DNA of 51,944 nt from Bacteroidales bacterium (lineage in GTDB: Bacteria > Bacteroidota > Bacteroidia > Bacteroidales > UBA1402), in the NCBI GenBank assembly GCA_028709215.1, contig JAQVXI010000014.1, positions 1 through 51,944 on the forward strand. The letters are read 5' to 3'. The position numbers and the translations under genes were made by a program. This document shows, one piece after another, positions 27,281 through 37,317 of the stretch (position 1 is its first letter; each line of letters opens with the position of its first letter). Below the pieces are notes generated by a model. It did not search any database. It was not told the DNA's origin and saw nothing but the letters and a program-made list of their open reading frames with translations.

Positions 27281-28620
27281 TTAATCCATCCGGGATATTG
27301 GAACGTACAGTTACGCCAGTTTTCACTGATGCGTACATACGTCTTGCGTTGTTTTTCCCGTATCCAATCCGTAAGCATCTGCTCACTTTTACTGGATTGA
27401 ACATACTGTTTCATTAATTGGAAATCGTCAACCAATGTCGCACGATGCGCCTTTGATTTTGTTTTTACGCGCACAATGGCACTAACCTCTTTATCTTTCG
27501 TGTTGATCATACTAAACGGACGAGAGATCTCACCCACATTCATTTCGTACACAACCTTACCTATTTCAGAAGGAAGATCTTCCAATTCAAATCGTGTGGT
27601 ACCCGTCCGTGGATTGACCATCAAACCTCCGTTGTTGCGTGTATCCTTATCGTGCGAAAGAAACCGAGCGGCTTCATCAAATCGAACTTTGTCGTTCCGT
27701 ATCATATCTGCGATGCTATCCAAACGCATCAAAGCCAAGTTGCGTTCATCCGCTGCAACCTTCGGCTTCAGCAAAATGTGGCGCACGTTAATGCGATCAC
27801 CCCGCTTCTCGATCAGTTGAATGATATGAAAACCATATTCCGTTTCAACAATCTTCGAAACTTTTGTCGGATCGTTCAAAGAAAAAGCCACGTTGGCAAA
27901 CTCAGGCAATAACTCGCCTTTACCCATAAAACCCAGTTCACCACCCGTACGGGCAGAAGCACGATCTTCCGAATACATGACCGCCAACGTTGAGAAACTC
28001 TCTCCCTGATTGACCCGCTCCGTAAATTCCCGCAAACGCTCTTTGATGCTTTCTACATTCGCAGCATCCACTTGGGGTTCCATGGTAATAATTTCAACTT
28101 CCGTTTGAGCCGGAATCATGGGAATGCTGTCTTCGGGCAATGCATTGAAATATCGACGCACCTCAGCAGGCGTCACCGTAATGCTTCTCAACAAAGAAGA
28201 CTTCACACGCTCGATCAGGTATTCCTCCCGAATGGTTTCCCGTTGCATGTCACGAATCTTAGCCATTGGCATATTAAAATATTCCTCAATCTTCTCACGA
28301 GACCCCAAACGTTGCGTCATGATCGTGATGCGTCGGTCCACTTCACCCACAAGATCGATGTCGGAAACAACCACACTATCCAAATCGGCCTGATGCAAAA
28401 ACAGTTTATTTACTGCAATCTGCTCCGGAATTACACAATACGGATCTCCACTGAATTTGACGCCCTCAAATTGCGCACGCAAACGCTGTCCCTCAACTTC
28501 CGATCGCAAAATGGGTTCGTCACCAACCACCCAAACAACCTCATCCACTACGTTATCCTGAGCAACAGTTGCACCCATTAATAGATGAAAACTTAAAAAC
28601 AACAATACGATCCGCTTCAT
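27277..28620 (-). CDS. SurA-like periplasmic peptidyl-prolyl isomerase
   Basis: Chaperone/prolyl isomerase for outer-membrane proteins. 447 residues: signal peptide to about residue 20 (VAQ), SurA N-domain (about 25-165), PpiC domain one (about 175-280, ASARTGGELGFMGKGELLPEF and YGFHIIQL) and a more divergent PpiC domain two (about 285-385, RHILLKP, NNGGLMVNP). The start is eight bases after the stop of the next upstream gene. It is one of three consecutive proteins of this type. Confidence 0.9.
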   Translation of the reverse strand: MKRIVLLFLSFHLLMGATVAQDNVVDEVVWVVGDEPILRSEVEGQRLRAQFEGVKFSGDPYCVIPEQIAVNKLFLHQADLDSVVVSDIDLVGEVDRRITIMTQRLGSREKIEEYFNMPMAKIRDMQRETIREEYLIERVKSSLLRSITVTPAEVRRYFNALPEDSIPMIPAQTEVEIITMEPQVDAANVESIKERLREFTERVNQGESFSTLAVMYSEDRASARTGGELGFMGKGELLPEFANVAFSLNDPTKVSKIVETEYGFHIIQLIEKRGDRINVRHILLKPKVAADERNLALMRLDSIADMIRNDKVRFDEAARFLSHDKDTRNNGGLMVNPRTGTTRFELEDLPSEIGKVVYEMNVGEISRPFSMINTKDKEVSAIVRVKTKSKAHRATLVDDFQLMKQYVQSSKSEQMLTDWIREKQRKTYVRISENWRNCTFQYPGWIK

Positions 28621-28627
28621 AGGGTAT

Positions 28628-29476
28628 TTAATAATAGTATTCTACTTTTCCTTTATTTTCAGCATCTTTCAGCAAGTCTGTCTCAAACTCCTGAATAAAT
28701 GTTTTCTTCTGTGCGTTCAACAAGGCTGCTGAAACCGTGGCACGAACATACTCAAACGGAGCAGGTTGCCCCTTCTGTACAACATCAAGTGTTGTTAATA
28801 GGGTATAAAACTGCTCATCCTCCACTTCAACCCATCCCAACCGACGCAAATCATCCAATTGCTTGTTGTTCAAAGTCAAATAGGTCGAAAACTCTCTTAA
28901 GGGGATCCATCGATCCACAAAAATGGTATAAATGCTTGCATTCTTAATACTATACGACTCGATCCGGTCAAAGTGTGATGCCGAAAGATCCCGACACAAA
29001 GACTTAAACTCATCCAATTTGGGCGCCGAAACCGGAACGCGTACGAAAAGGCCTTTAACCAAAGGCTCCACTGCTCTAAAATGCTCCGGATTACGCTCAT
29101 AATATGCCCTTACATCCTCTTCATTAAATGAGTCCTGCATGTGTTCATTCAAAATGCGCTGCTGATACTCGTAAACCAACAAAGAACGACGATATTCTTG
29201 GACAAGCAGATCGATCGCTTCTGTACTTGCCACATTCCGCTCAGCCTGTTCAAACAACAGTTGCTCCATCACACGCTTGGAAACATAGTCGTTCACAAAA
29301 CGGCTACTATCCTCCAAGGTAAAGTTAGCAGGCATCGACTCCAAAGCCTCATCCAGCCAAATGGACTCAGACCCAACGGTTGCCAACAAGACCCGCTCAG
29401 CATCGGCGTCAGCCTCCAGCAGACAGGTCTTGAATAAAAAGGGAACCAAGGTCAAGAGAATCAGACTAAACTTCAT
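28628..29476 (-). CDS. SurA N-domain-type periplasmic chaperone lacking a PpiC domain
   Basis: 282 residues with an N-terminal hydrophobic signal (residues 1-16; a Cys at 18 in FKTC could be lipidated, though the lipobox is poor). The helical region around 35-150 is like the SurA/PpiC N-domain (VNDYVSKRVMEQLLFEQAE, YERNPEHFR). No PpiC signature such as GGxLG is visible, so isomerase activity is unlikely. Position between two PpiC proteins suggests a shared task in outer-membrane protein folding. Confidence 0.7.
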   Translation of the reverse strand: MKFSLILLTLVPFLFKTCLLEADADAERVLLATVGSESIWLDEALESMPANFTLEDSSRFVNDYVSKRVMEQLLFEQAERNVASTEAIDLLVQEYRRSLLVYEYQQRILNEHMQDSFNEEDVRAYYERNPEHFRAVEPLVKGLFVRVPVSAPKLDEFKSLCRDLSASHFDRIESYSIKNASIYTIFVDRWIPLREFSTYLTLNNKQLDDLRRLGWVEVEDEQFYTLLTTLDVVQKGQPAPFEYVRATVSAALLNAQKKTFIQEFETDLLKDAENKGKVEYYY

Positions 29477-29528
29477 ACACCCGCATTAGTCGGTAAAGAT
29501 AGGCAAAAAGCCCCAAAATCACATAGAC

Positions 29529-31466
29529 TTAATGATTATTAACCGTCGCTAAAACCTCCATGTTCACCTGGACCGGATACTTCTTTTTTAACGTATCCAA
29601 CCACCGTCTTTCCAATTCATTTTGATAATCCGAAATCACCAAGCCACGCACATCCTCATAGGATTCGGGCCCTTTTTTCAACATTTTCCCATGTAAAAAC
29701 ACAAAGGGAAAATCCGAATTTTCCGGCAAATCAACCGTTTCAAATGCAAGCGCATCTACCGCAGAGTGCTCTCCGGCTGCGTACAAACCACGCTCAATCT
29801 GAACCATACGAGTACTATCCGTATTAAACTGACGCGCCAAAACCGTAGCGACCGAATCTGCTTCCAATTTGCGTACCAGTTTTTCTGCCGCCTTTTTGAC
29901 TTCTTCATTCGCACATCGTACGACAAACCCCTTATACTTTGGAGCACTCCAAGCATAATCCTTCTTCTGTTTCTTAAAGAATTTCTTCAATCCCTCAACA
30001 TCTTGTGAAGCCTTATCCCAGACTTCCTGATTGCTAATTTCAAACAACAAGATCCCGTCTCTGTATTCTTGAATCAAATGTCTAAACTCCGGATATTTAT
30101 ATTCCAGACGTAGATCCTCATACTTCAAAACGGATTCCTGTACAAACGCATCATACTGTTTTAGGACGTGCGTAAATGCGTTGCTTTGAGCATTTAGATA
30201 CTGAGCAAAATCGCGTTGAGACTTGACATGTTCGGCCAGTTGAAACAAAGGCTTCCCAGAGATCAGTAAACTGCGAAACAAGCTGGAATCGGCATGCACA
30301 CGAATTCGTTCTCCGGCAGCAATAAAATCGTCCAAAGAACCTGCAACCTCGCGAAACTGATACAAATACTTCAACTTCTCCACAAACTGACGCTTGGGTT
30401 CCAACGCACGCTCGTCTCGGTTGATGATGCCTGCGATATCACTTCTCAACTCCTCCATGGACGGATACGGCTGTTTTTCCAAGGCCTGAACAATGTGCCA
30501 ACCGAAATTTGTTTGAAACGGTTCTGAATAAGCACCAATCTCCAATTCATTCACCGCGCGTTCATACGCATAAGGCAAAGAACCACAATACATCAGACCA
30601 TACACCCCGCCCTGTTCCGCTGCAGCCCGATCATCCGAACGATTTACAGCAAAATGCGTAAAGTCTCCTCCGGCCTTAAGCGCTGCGTATATCGCAAAGA
30701 TGCTATCCTTTACAGCCTGCTTCATCTCCGCATCCGCATTGGCAGGAAACAGCTTCATGATATGCCCCGAACGATAGCGTCCGAATGCCGGTTTGCGATC
30801 ATGCACCTTAGCGATGTGGTATCCGAATGCGCTCCGAAACGGCTTGGTAAACTGACCAACAGGACAGCCATATAAGGCATCTTCAAACGAAGAAACGTAT
30901 TTAAACCCGGTTGAATAACCCAGATAACCACCCTGGGTTCGGGTTCCATCCTCCGAAAACCGACGAGCCATCTCCGAAAAATCGGCTCCATCTTCGCTCA
31001 ATTGACGATAGATTTCCTGTATTTTATTGAAGACAACCAAGGTATCTTCCGGGCTGGCTTTGTCCGCAACACGCAACAGTATATGACTAGCCTCCACGTA
31101 CGTTTGAATTCGATTGTACGTTTGCTTATACAAGGCTTCCTCAACAGACTTATCCATCAGGTACGGAGCAGCCAATTGATCCCTATACCCCTTCAACTCG
31201 TTGATAAACGAAGCGGTTGTATCCATGCCCAACGATTCAGCCTCAGCGACCTTACGTTTAAAATTGGCAAAGAGGTCAACGTACTCTTCCAACGATTTCT
31301 TATCCAAAACATTGCTGGAATTGTTCTTATTCCAAATGTATTCAAACTCTGATTTCGTGATTTTTTTGTCCGCAACTTGCATCAAGACAGGATCTTGTGC
31401 CAAGACATCCAAACCCACCAACACACTCAAAAGAAAGACCGAAAAGCATTTGTATTTCATATTCAT
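29529..31466 (-). CDS. Periplasmic peptidyl-prolyl isomerase with two PpiC domains
   Basis: About 645 residues, with a signal peptide ending near LAQ. An N-domain is followed by PpiC one (about 125-235, ASHILLRV, TQGGYLGYS, FGYHIAKV) and PpiC two (about 235-340, SGHIMKLFP, EQGGVYGLM, FGWHIVQAL), then a long helical C-terminal half (350-645) without a recognised domain. Starts at 31466 or 31460 are equally possible; a TTG at 31469 is less likely. It is the largest of three adjacent SurA/PpiD-type proteins and follows recQ by 63 bases. Confidence 0.88.
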   Translation of the reverse strand: MNMKYKCFSVFLLSVLVGLDVLAQDPVLMQVADKKITKSEFEYIWNKNNSSNVLDKKSLEEYVDLFANFKRKVAEAESLGMDTTASFINELKGYRDQLAAPYLMDKSVEEALYKQTYNRIQTYVEASHILLRVADKASPEDTLVVFNKIQEIYRQLSEDGADFSEMARRFSEDGTRTQGGYLGYSTGFKYVSSFEDALYGCPVGQFTKPFRSAFGYHIAKVHDRKPAFGRYRSGHIMKLFPANADAEMKQAVKDSIFAIYAALKAGGDFTHFAVNRSDDRAAAEQGGVYGLMYCGSLPYAYERAVNELEIGAYSEPFQTNFGWHIVQALEKQPYPSMEELRSDIAGIINRDERALEPKRQFVEKLKYLYQFREVAGSLDDFIAAGERIRVHADSSLFRSLLISGKPLFQLAEHVKSQRDFAQYLNAQSNAFTHVLKQYDAFVQESVLKYEDLRLEYKYPEFRHLIQEYRDGILLFEISNQEVWDKASQDVEGLKKFFKKQKKDYAWSAPKYKGFVVRCANEEVKKAAEKLVRKLEADSVATVLARQFNTDSTRMVQIERGLYAAGEHSAVDALAFETVDLPENSDFPFVFLHGKMLKKGPESYEDVRGLVISDYQNELERRWLDTLKKKYPVQVNMEVLATVNNH

Positions 31467-31529
31467 CAATCGTTATCAATCATAAGAACGCACAAAAGCT
31501 GAAAAAATTGTATGCTTCATTCAATTGAA

Positions 31530-33710
31530 TCAATTTCCCATTTCGGAAAGGAACTTTATGCGAACCAATCGAACTTCTTCCTCCGAAAATTCACGACCCA
31601 ATTCATCCAACGCTTCCTGTATACTGTCGGATGAAGAGCTCTTAAAGTAATCCATCAATTCATCGATGTGATCGGGATCCATGATTTCATTCAGAAAATA
31701 ATCGACGTTGATTTTTGTACCGGAATAAACGATGGCCTCAATTTCATCCAGAAGTTCTCCAAACTCCAAACCCTTCGTCACGGCAACATCATCCAGCGCT
31801 ATTTTGCGATCGATTGCCTGGATGATTGATACCTTCAATTTGGATTTATTGGCAACGGTACGCACCCGAAGATCTTCAGGTCGTTCGATCTCATTCTCTT
31901 CGACATGTCGTCGAATCAAGGACAAAAAGTCTTCGCCATACCGCTTGGCCTTACCGGCACCCACCCCAGGAATATTCTGTAATTCGTCCATATTGATGGG
32001 GTACGTCGTAGCCATCGCCTCAAGAGACGGATCCTGAAAGATCACATAGGGCGGCAGGTTCAATTTCTTAGACATTCGTTTACGAAGATCCTTTAGCATG
32101 GAATAAAGCCCGGGGTCAACCGCACACGAAGCACCGCCACGTATAGGAGCCTCTTCTTCTACCTCATCAAATTCATTGTCTTCGGTGACTTTAAAACTCA
32201 CCGGCTTCTTCATAAACTCACGGCCGCTCGGAGTCACTTTTAACAAACCATAATTTTCAATATCCTTATCCAGATATCTACTAATCAATGCCTGGCGAAT
32301 CACCGCATTCCATGTTTTCTCTTCCTCATCCGAACCACTTCCAAACACGTCCAACTCATCGTGCTGGTACGATACAATCTCAGAAGTACTTTTACCCAAC
32401 ATGACCGAAATCACATGATCCGTTTTGAACTTTTCTTTCAACGCAATCACTGTCTCAAGGACAGTACACAACAACTCCTTCGCTTCCACCTGTTTCTTAG
32501 GATTTAAACAATTATCACAGTTACCACAGTTTTCTTCCGTGTATTCTTCTCCAAAATAATGCAACAGCAATTTACGTCGACAAACAGAAGACTCAGCATA
32601 CGCCGCTGTCTCAAGCAGCAGTTCCTTGCCAATCTCCTGTTCCGCAAGCGGTTTGCCTTGCATAAATTTTTCTAATTTCTGAAGGTCCTTATTTGAATAG
32701 AACGTGATGCATTGACCTTCACCGTCATCTCGTCCCGAACGCCCCGTTTCCTGATAATACCCTTCCAAACTTTTTGGGATATCGTAATGAATCACAAAAC
32801 GTACATCCGGTTTATCAATCCCCATTCCAAAAGCAATCGTTGCCACAATCACATCGATCTTCTCCATCAGGAAAGCATCCTGTGTTTCCGACCGTGACGC
32901 CGTATCCATGCCAGCATGGTAAGGCCTGGCATTGACCCCATTCACCTTTAAGGTCTCGGCCAATTCTTCAACCTTCTTGCGACTCAAGCAATAGATTATT
33001 CCCGACTTCCCTGAATTGGCTCGAATAAACCGTATGATATCTTTGTCAACCGCACTGGTTTTTGGTCGAACTTCATAATATAAATTCTTTCGATTAAACG
33101 AAGACCGAAACACAGCCGCATCAACCATCCCCAGGTTTTTCTGGATATCGTGCTGCACCTTTGGAGTAGCCGTCGCCGTCAAAGCAATAATGGGAGCACG
33201 TCCAATCTCATTTATTAACGGACGAATGCGCCGATACTCCGGTCTGAAGTCGTGCCCCCATTCCGAAATACAATGCGCTTCGTCGACGGCAAACAATGAC
33301 AAGGGGATTTGCTTGAGAAACTCCACATTCTCCTCTTTCGTGAGCGATTCCGGGGCTACGTACAACAATTTAGTTTTGCCGGACAAAATATCCGCCCGAA
33401 CCTGATCAATGGCCGCTTTATTGAGCGATGAATTGATAAAGTGTGCAACACCGTCTTCATCACTAAAATTACGCATGGCATCCACCTGATTCTTCATCAA
33501 CGCAATCAACGGAGAAATAACAATGGCCGTTCCATTCATTAATAGCGCCGGTAACTGATAGCAGAGTGATTTCCCACCTCCGGTTGGCATCAACACAAAG
33601 GTATCCTTACCATCCATAATGCTACGAATGATGGCCTCTTGATTTCCTTTAAAGGCATCAAAGCCAAAATAGGTCTTCAAGCAATCGGTCAACGCATCTT
33701 TTTTCCCCAT
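31530..33710 (-). CDS. recQ: ATP-dependent DNA helicase RecQ
   Basis: 3'-5' helicase for recombination and replication-fork repair. 726 residues: Walker A MPTGGGKSLCYQ (Lys47), DEAH box in VDEAHCISEWGHDFRP, helicase motif VI QETGRSGRDD, the RQC zinc-binding cysteines (CRRKLLLHYFGE, CGNCDNC) and a C-terminal HRDC domain (about 550-625, ATTYPINMDELQNIPGVG). A further acidic C-terminal extension of about 90 residues follows. It lies 30 bases after clpX. Confidence 0.95.
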   Translation of the reverse strand: MGKKDALTDCLKTYFGFDAFKGNQEAIIRSIMDGKDTFVLMPTGGGKSLCYQLPALLMNGTAIVISPLIALMKNQVDAMRNFSDEDGVAHFINSSLNKAAIDQVRADILSGKTKLLYVAPESLTKEENVEFLKQIPLSLFAVDEAHCISEWGHDFRPEYRRIRPLINEIGRAPIIALTATATPKVQHDIQKNLGMVDAAVFRSSFNRKNLYYEVRPKTSAVDKDIIRFIRANSGKSGIIYCLSRKKVEELAETLKVNGVNARPYHAGMDTASRSETQDAFLMEKIDVIVATIAFGMGIDKPDVRFVIHYDIPKSLEGYYQETGRSGRDDGEGQCITFYSNKDLQKLEKFMQGKPLAEQEIGKELLLETAAYAESSVCRRKLLLHYFGEEYTEENCGNCDNCLNPKKQVEAKELLCTVLETVIALKEKFKTDHVISVMLGKSTSEIVSYQHDELDVFGSGSDEEEKTWNAVIRQALISRYLDKDIENYGLLKVTPSGREFMKKPVSFKVTEDNEFDEVEEEAPIRGGASCAVDPGLYSMLKDLRKRMSKKLNLPPYVIFQDPSLEAMATTYPINMDELQNIPGVGAGKAKRYGEDFLSLIRRHVEENEIERPEDLRVRTVANKSKLKVSIIQAIDRKIALDDVAVTKGLEFGELLDEIEAIVYSGTKINVDYFLNEIMDPDHIDELMDYFKSSSSDSIQEALDELGREFSEEEVRLVRIKFLSEMGN

Positions 33711-33740
33711 TGTCCTCTTGTTTTTAAAACGGTTAAAAAC

Positions 33741-34979
33741 TTAGGCACGCTTTAAGCGAACGGCTGACATGACATCCACCTTTTTCTGCGCAAAATCCAA
33801 CGTGATTTTAAACGTTTTCTTTCCGCTCGTAGGCGTCTCATACATTGCATCCATAATGATTGTTTCCGAAATGGATCGCAAGCCTCTGGCTCCCAACCCA
33901 AACTCGATCGCCTTATCCACGATGTAGTCAAAAACTTCCGGCTCAAAACTCAACTCAACCTCATCCATCTCAAACAACTTGGTATACTGCTTAATGATGG
34001 AGTTTTTGGGTTCCGTCAAGATCTGACGCAACGCATTGCGATCCAATGGATTCAAGTAAGTCAAGACAGGCAAACGACCGATAATCTCAGGAATCAGTCC
34101 AAAAGAACGCAAGTCTTGAGGAGCAATATACTGCAAAAAATTCGAACGATCCACATGCTCTGTCGCTTTCAACGCACCATAGCCAACCACCTTCGTATTC
34201 AAACGGTTGGCAATTTTCTTTTCAATTCCTTCAAACGCACCGCCACAAATAAACAAAATATTCTTTGTATCTACAGCAATCATTTTTTGATCCGGATGCT
34301 TTCGTCCTCCCTGAGGGGGTACATTGACAACAGAACCCTCGAGCAATTTCAACAATCCCTGTTGAACGCCCTCACCGCTTACGTCTCGCGTAATGGACGG
34401 ATTGTCACCCTTGCGGGCAATCTTATCCATCTCGTCAATAAACACAATCCCACGCTCGGCAGAAGGCACATCGTAATCAGCAACCTGCAACAAACGAGTA
34501 AGAATACTCTCTATATCCTCACCCACATAACCTGCTTCGGTCAAAACCGTTGCATCCACGATGGTAAAAGGTACATGCAACTTCCGAGCAATGGTCTTAG
34601 CCAACAACGTTTTCCCTGTACCGGTCGATCCTACCAACAGAATGTTTGACTTCTCAATCTCCACATCATCTCCTGCATCTTGTTGCAACAAACGTTTGTA
34701 GTGATTGTATACAGAAACGGACAAGAATTTTTTTGCTTCATCCTGACCGATCACATACGAATCCAAAAAGGTCTTAATTTCTTTGGGCTTTGGCAAATCC
34801 GTTTTATTGAGCGCAAAACCACCTTTTCCGTCCTTCTGCTGCCCTTTAATGTCACGGACCATTTCATAAGCACGTTCCACGCACTCGTTACAAATATTGC
34901 CCGTAACCCCAGAGATCAGCAACTCTACCTGATCCCGATTGCGGCTGCAAAAACTACACTTATCGATTTGTTTGGCCAT
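33741..34979 (-). CDS. clpX: ATP-dependent Clp protease ATP-binding subunit ClpX
   Basis: Unfoldase that delivers substrates to ClpP. 412 residues: N-terminal zinc-binding domain (CSFC and CNEC), Walker [13 protein letters not shown] near residue 120, Walker [11 protein letters not shown], and sensor 2 region GARGLRSI. The ClpP-contact loop has VGYG in place of the usual I/L-G-F tripeptide. It begins one base after the clpP stop, so the two are made together. Confidence 0.96.
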   Translation of the reverse strand: MAKQIDKCSFCSRNRDQVELLISGVTGNICNECVERAYEMVRDIKGQQKDGKGGFALNKTDLPKPKEIKTFLDSYVIGQDEAKKFLSVSVYNHYKRLLQQDAGDDVEIEKSNILLVGSTGTGKTLLAKTIARKLHVPFTIVDATVLTEAGYVGEDIESILTRLLQVADYDVPSAERGIVFIDEMDKIARKGDNPSITRDVSGEGVQQGLLKLLEGSVVNVPPQGGRKHPDQKMIAVDTKNILFICGGAFEGIEKKIANRLNTKVVGYGALKATEHVDRSNFLQYIAPQDLRSFGLIPEIIGRLPVLTYLNPLDRNALRQILTEPKNSIIKQYTKLFEMDEVELSFEPEVFDYIVDKAIEFGLGARGLRSISETIIMDAMYETPTSGKKTFKITLDFAQKKVDVMSAVRLKRA

Positions 34980-34980
34980 C

Positions 34981-35646
34981 TTACTTGTTTCGTATCAAAA
35001 TATCATCGATCATACCATAGGCTTTGGCCTCCTCGGATGTCATCCAATAATCCCTATCCGAATCCCGCTCAATCTGTTCAAACGGTTTTCCGGAATGATC
35101 TGCCAAAATTTGATACAACTCTTTTTTGAGCTTTTGAATTTCACGCGCAGTAATTTCGATGTCCGAAGCTTGCCCTTGCGCCCCCCCCATGGGTTGGTGA
35201 ATCATCACACGAGAATGTTTCAAAGCAAACCGTTTTCCCGTACTGCCGGCCGCCAGCAAAACAGCAGCCATCGATGCAGCCATTCCGGTACAAATGGTCG
35301 AAACATTGCTCGTAATAAACTGCATGGTATCATAAATACCCAAACCGGCATAAACACTTCCCCCGGGAGAATTCAGATACAAGGATATGTCTTTACCCGG
35401 ATCCGAAGAGTCCAAATACAACAATTGAGCCTGTACCACATTCGCGGTGTAATCATCGACTTGAGTTCCCAAAAAAATGATGCGATCCATCATAAGACGT
35501 GAGAACACATCCATTTGAGCCACATTCAACTGACGCTCCTCAATGATGGTTGGGGAAATATAGCTACTGGTGATTTTCATATAATCATCCAAGGCCGTAC
35601 CACTCATATTCAAATGGGCAGTCGCATACTTTCTGAAATCCTTCAT
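34981..35646 (-). CDS. clpP: ATP-dependent Clp protease proteolytic subunit ClpP
   Basis: Serine peptidase that forms the barrel of the Clp protease. 221 residues from the ATG at 35646, which matches the Bacteroides ClpP start; an in-frame ATG at 35694 would add 16 unrelated residues. Catalytic Ser125 (GMAASMA), His150 (MIHQPMGG) and the Asp in ERDSDRDYW are present. A G8 tract on the coding strand (35188-35181) encodes part of PMGGA. First gene of the long leftward block. Confidence 0.96.
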   Translation of the reverse strand: MKDFRKYATAHLNMSGTALDDYMKITSSYISPTIIEERQLNVAQMDVFSRLMMDRIIFLGTQVDDYTANVVQAQLLYLDSSDPGKDISLYLNSPGGSVYAGLGIYDTMQFITSNVSTICTGMAASMAAVLLAAGSTGKRFALKHSRVMIHQPMGGAQGQASDIEITAREIQKLKKELYQILADHSGKPFEQIERDSDRDYWMTSEEAKAYGMIDDILIRNK

Positions 35647-35748
35647 ATTATAATCGTTAACATTAATATCTTGAAAACCTACTTCTTGGCACATTCTGAA
35701 AAGGCCAAACCTCCCACCGGAAAATGGTCAAAAAAAAGTGTGGGGAAA

Positions 35749-35781
35749 CAAATTTATAAATATTTTTATGACTGTAGCAAA
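35749..35781 (-). promoter_or_regulatory. Promoter of the clpP-clpX-recQ block
   Basis: Minus strand TTTG (35781-35778), 21-base spacer, TAAATTTG (35756-35749), matching the Bacteroidota consensus. Transcription would begin near 35742, giving a leader of about 95 bases before clpP. Confidence 0.7.
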
Positions 35782-35787
35782 AAAAAC

Positions 35788-35811
35788 GGCTGTGAATTCA
35801 TCTTCACAGCC
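35788..35811 (-). terminator. Terminator of tig (bidirectional form)
   Basis: GGCTGTGAA (35788-35796) pairs with TTCACAGCC (35803-35811) around a six-base loop. On the minus strand it is followed by a T run (As at 35779-35786 on the plus strand), and a T run also follows on the plus strand. Confidence 0.88.
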
Positions 35812-35872
35812 ATTTTTTTTAATTCAACGCCCCATAAACCAACCCATTCGATTGATCCATAGAGAGATACAC

Positions 35873-37222
35873 TTACGCGTACAGTTTATTAAAATCTTCC
35901 ATTGAAACAGACTTCGCATTCAACTTTACCGTTTCCTTCAAGTAATTACCCACAACCGTACTCATCGCCTGATCGATGATGTTGCGACGCGAATCTTCTT
36001 TTTTCAACATATCTGCCGCATAGCTATTTAACAAATCTTCCGGCACATTAGACATACCATACTGAGCAAACTGAGCACGTACCACCGCTTTGGAAGTCTC
36101 CAACAACGCTTCTTCGGTCACCTTCAACTCTTTTTCCGCGACCAGTTTTTCTTTCATCAAATGCCACTTCAAATCCTCAATCATTTGTGGCATTTCCTGT
36201 TCTACCTGCTCCGGAGTTTGATCTTCTTTGGTCATCAAAATCCAACGCTTCAAGAACTCAACCGGGAACGCAACGTCCTGTACCTTCTTTAGCAAAACAT
36301 TTTTGGCATCAACCATAAAACGATAATCACTCTCAGCAGACAATTGACCCTCCAACGAGGTACGAATGCGGGCACGAAACGCTTCTTCGGATGTGACCTC
36401 ATCCTTACCGTAGATCATATCGAAAAGCACCTGATTCAGCTCTCCTTCTTTGTAACGGGTAATTTCTTTGACTTCCAAACGGAAATCGGAAGAAAGATCT
36501 TTGGCTACCTCTTTGGGCAACTTCAACAACGAAGCAATTTCTGATTCGCTGCCATCATACGCAAGCGCCGGATTCACGACCACCGCATCGCCCACTTTTA
36601 CACCCAGTAATTTTGCCTTTTCCGCATCATTCTTTACATAGGCAGGCATCAATACCGCATCCTCGACACGCAAAGGCTCTTCACTGCTCCCATCCGCCAG
36701 GATTTCAATCAAATCACCCTTGATGACATCCTTTTCCTCAGAAACCTCAACCTGTTCGTACGAACCGTTACGCGAAGACATGCTTTTGACTTGCTCTTCG
36801 ACCATCTCGTCACTCACTTCAATGGTATAGTAAGGAACGACATCCTTCTTATTGAGCGAAAATTCTAGTTCCGGAGACAATGCCACGTCAAAATCAAACG
36901 TAAAATCCTCCTGCGTATCAAAGTTGATTTCTGCTTGTTCCAAAGCAGGAAGCGGCTCACCCAAAAGACTCAACTTTGTCTCTTTAATGTAGTTGTATAA
37001 AGCCTCTGAAACGGTATTTTGCACTTCTTCAGCCAACACGGACTTGCCGTACATTTTTTGAATCAAACCGGTAGGAACATGACCGGGACGAAAACCGGGT
37101 ACATTTGCTTTCTTCTTTAGGTTCTTCAAGGCTTTTTCGACCTTGTCCTGATAATCAGCCTTTAAAACCGTAATGCTGATTTTAGCATTCACCGAATCTA
37201 TAAGTTCTTTATCTACATGCAT
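35873..37222 (-). CDS. tig: Trigger factor (ribosome-associated chaperone)
   Basis: Binds nascent chains at the ribosome exit. 449 residues from the ATG at 37222: N-terminal ribosome-binding domain containing the signature NVPGFRPGHVP (about residues 38-48), then a PPIase-like middle (about 150-240) and helical arms. The frame runs back to 37318 but the extra 32 residues are low-complexity and lie upstream of the promoter -7 box. The neighbouring clpP/clpX is a common partner arrangement. Confidence 0.93.
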   Translation of the reverse strand: MHVDKELIDSVNAKISITVLKADYQDKVEKALKNLKKKANVPGFRPGHVPTGLIQKMYGKSVLAEEVQNTVSEALYNYIKETKLSLLGEPLPALEQAEINFDTQEDFTFDFDVALSPELEFSLNKKDVVPYYTIEVSDEMVEEQVKSMSSRNGSYEQVEVSEEKDVIKGDLIEILADGSSEEPLRVEDAVLMPAYVKNDAEKAKLLGVKVGDAVVVNPALAYDGSESEIASLLKLPKEVAKDLSSDFRLEVKEITRYKEGELNQVLFDMIYGKDEVTSEEAFRARIRTSLEGQLSAESDYRFMVDAKNVLLKKVQDVAFPVEFLKRWILMTKEDQTPEQVEQEMPQMIEDLKWHLMKEKLVAEKELKVTEEALLETSKAVVRAQFAQYGMSNVPEDLLNSYAADMLKKEDSRRNIIDQAMSTVVGNYLKETVKLNAKSVSMEDFNKLYA

Positions 37223-37245
37223 ATGAATGAAAATTTTTTGAGCCG

Positions 37246-37276
37246 CAAAATTACGCTTAATCTTTGAATTGTCAAA
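37246..37276 (-). promoter_or_regulatory. Consensus promoter of tig
   Basis: Minus strand TTTG (37276-37273), 19-base spacer, TAATTTTG (37253-37246): all defined positions match. It supports the tig start at 37222. Confidence 0.75.
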
Positions 37277-37305
37277 GAATTTCAAAAAACTGTTTGAAAA
37301 CGAAT

Positions 37306-37313
37306 TATATTTG
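37306..37313 (+). promoter_or_regulatory. -7 box directly before the CPBP gene
   Basis: TATATTTG matches TAnnTTTG and ends only four bases before the ATG at 37318. If used, the transcript would be nearly leaderless or begin within the gene. No good -33 element was found. Confidence 0.35.
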
Positions 37314-37317
37314 TACA

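Noticed and set aside
34116-34649. Open frame antisense to clpX (177 codons)
   Set aside because: The sense strand encodes intact ClpX motifs; the antisense product has no recognisable feature or start signal.
35181-35188. G8 tract in clpP as a phase switch
   Set aside because: It encodes invariant residues (PMGGA) of a core protease; the run follows from codon choice, so switching is unlikely.
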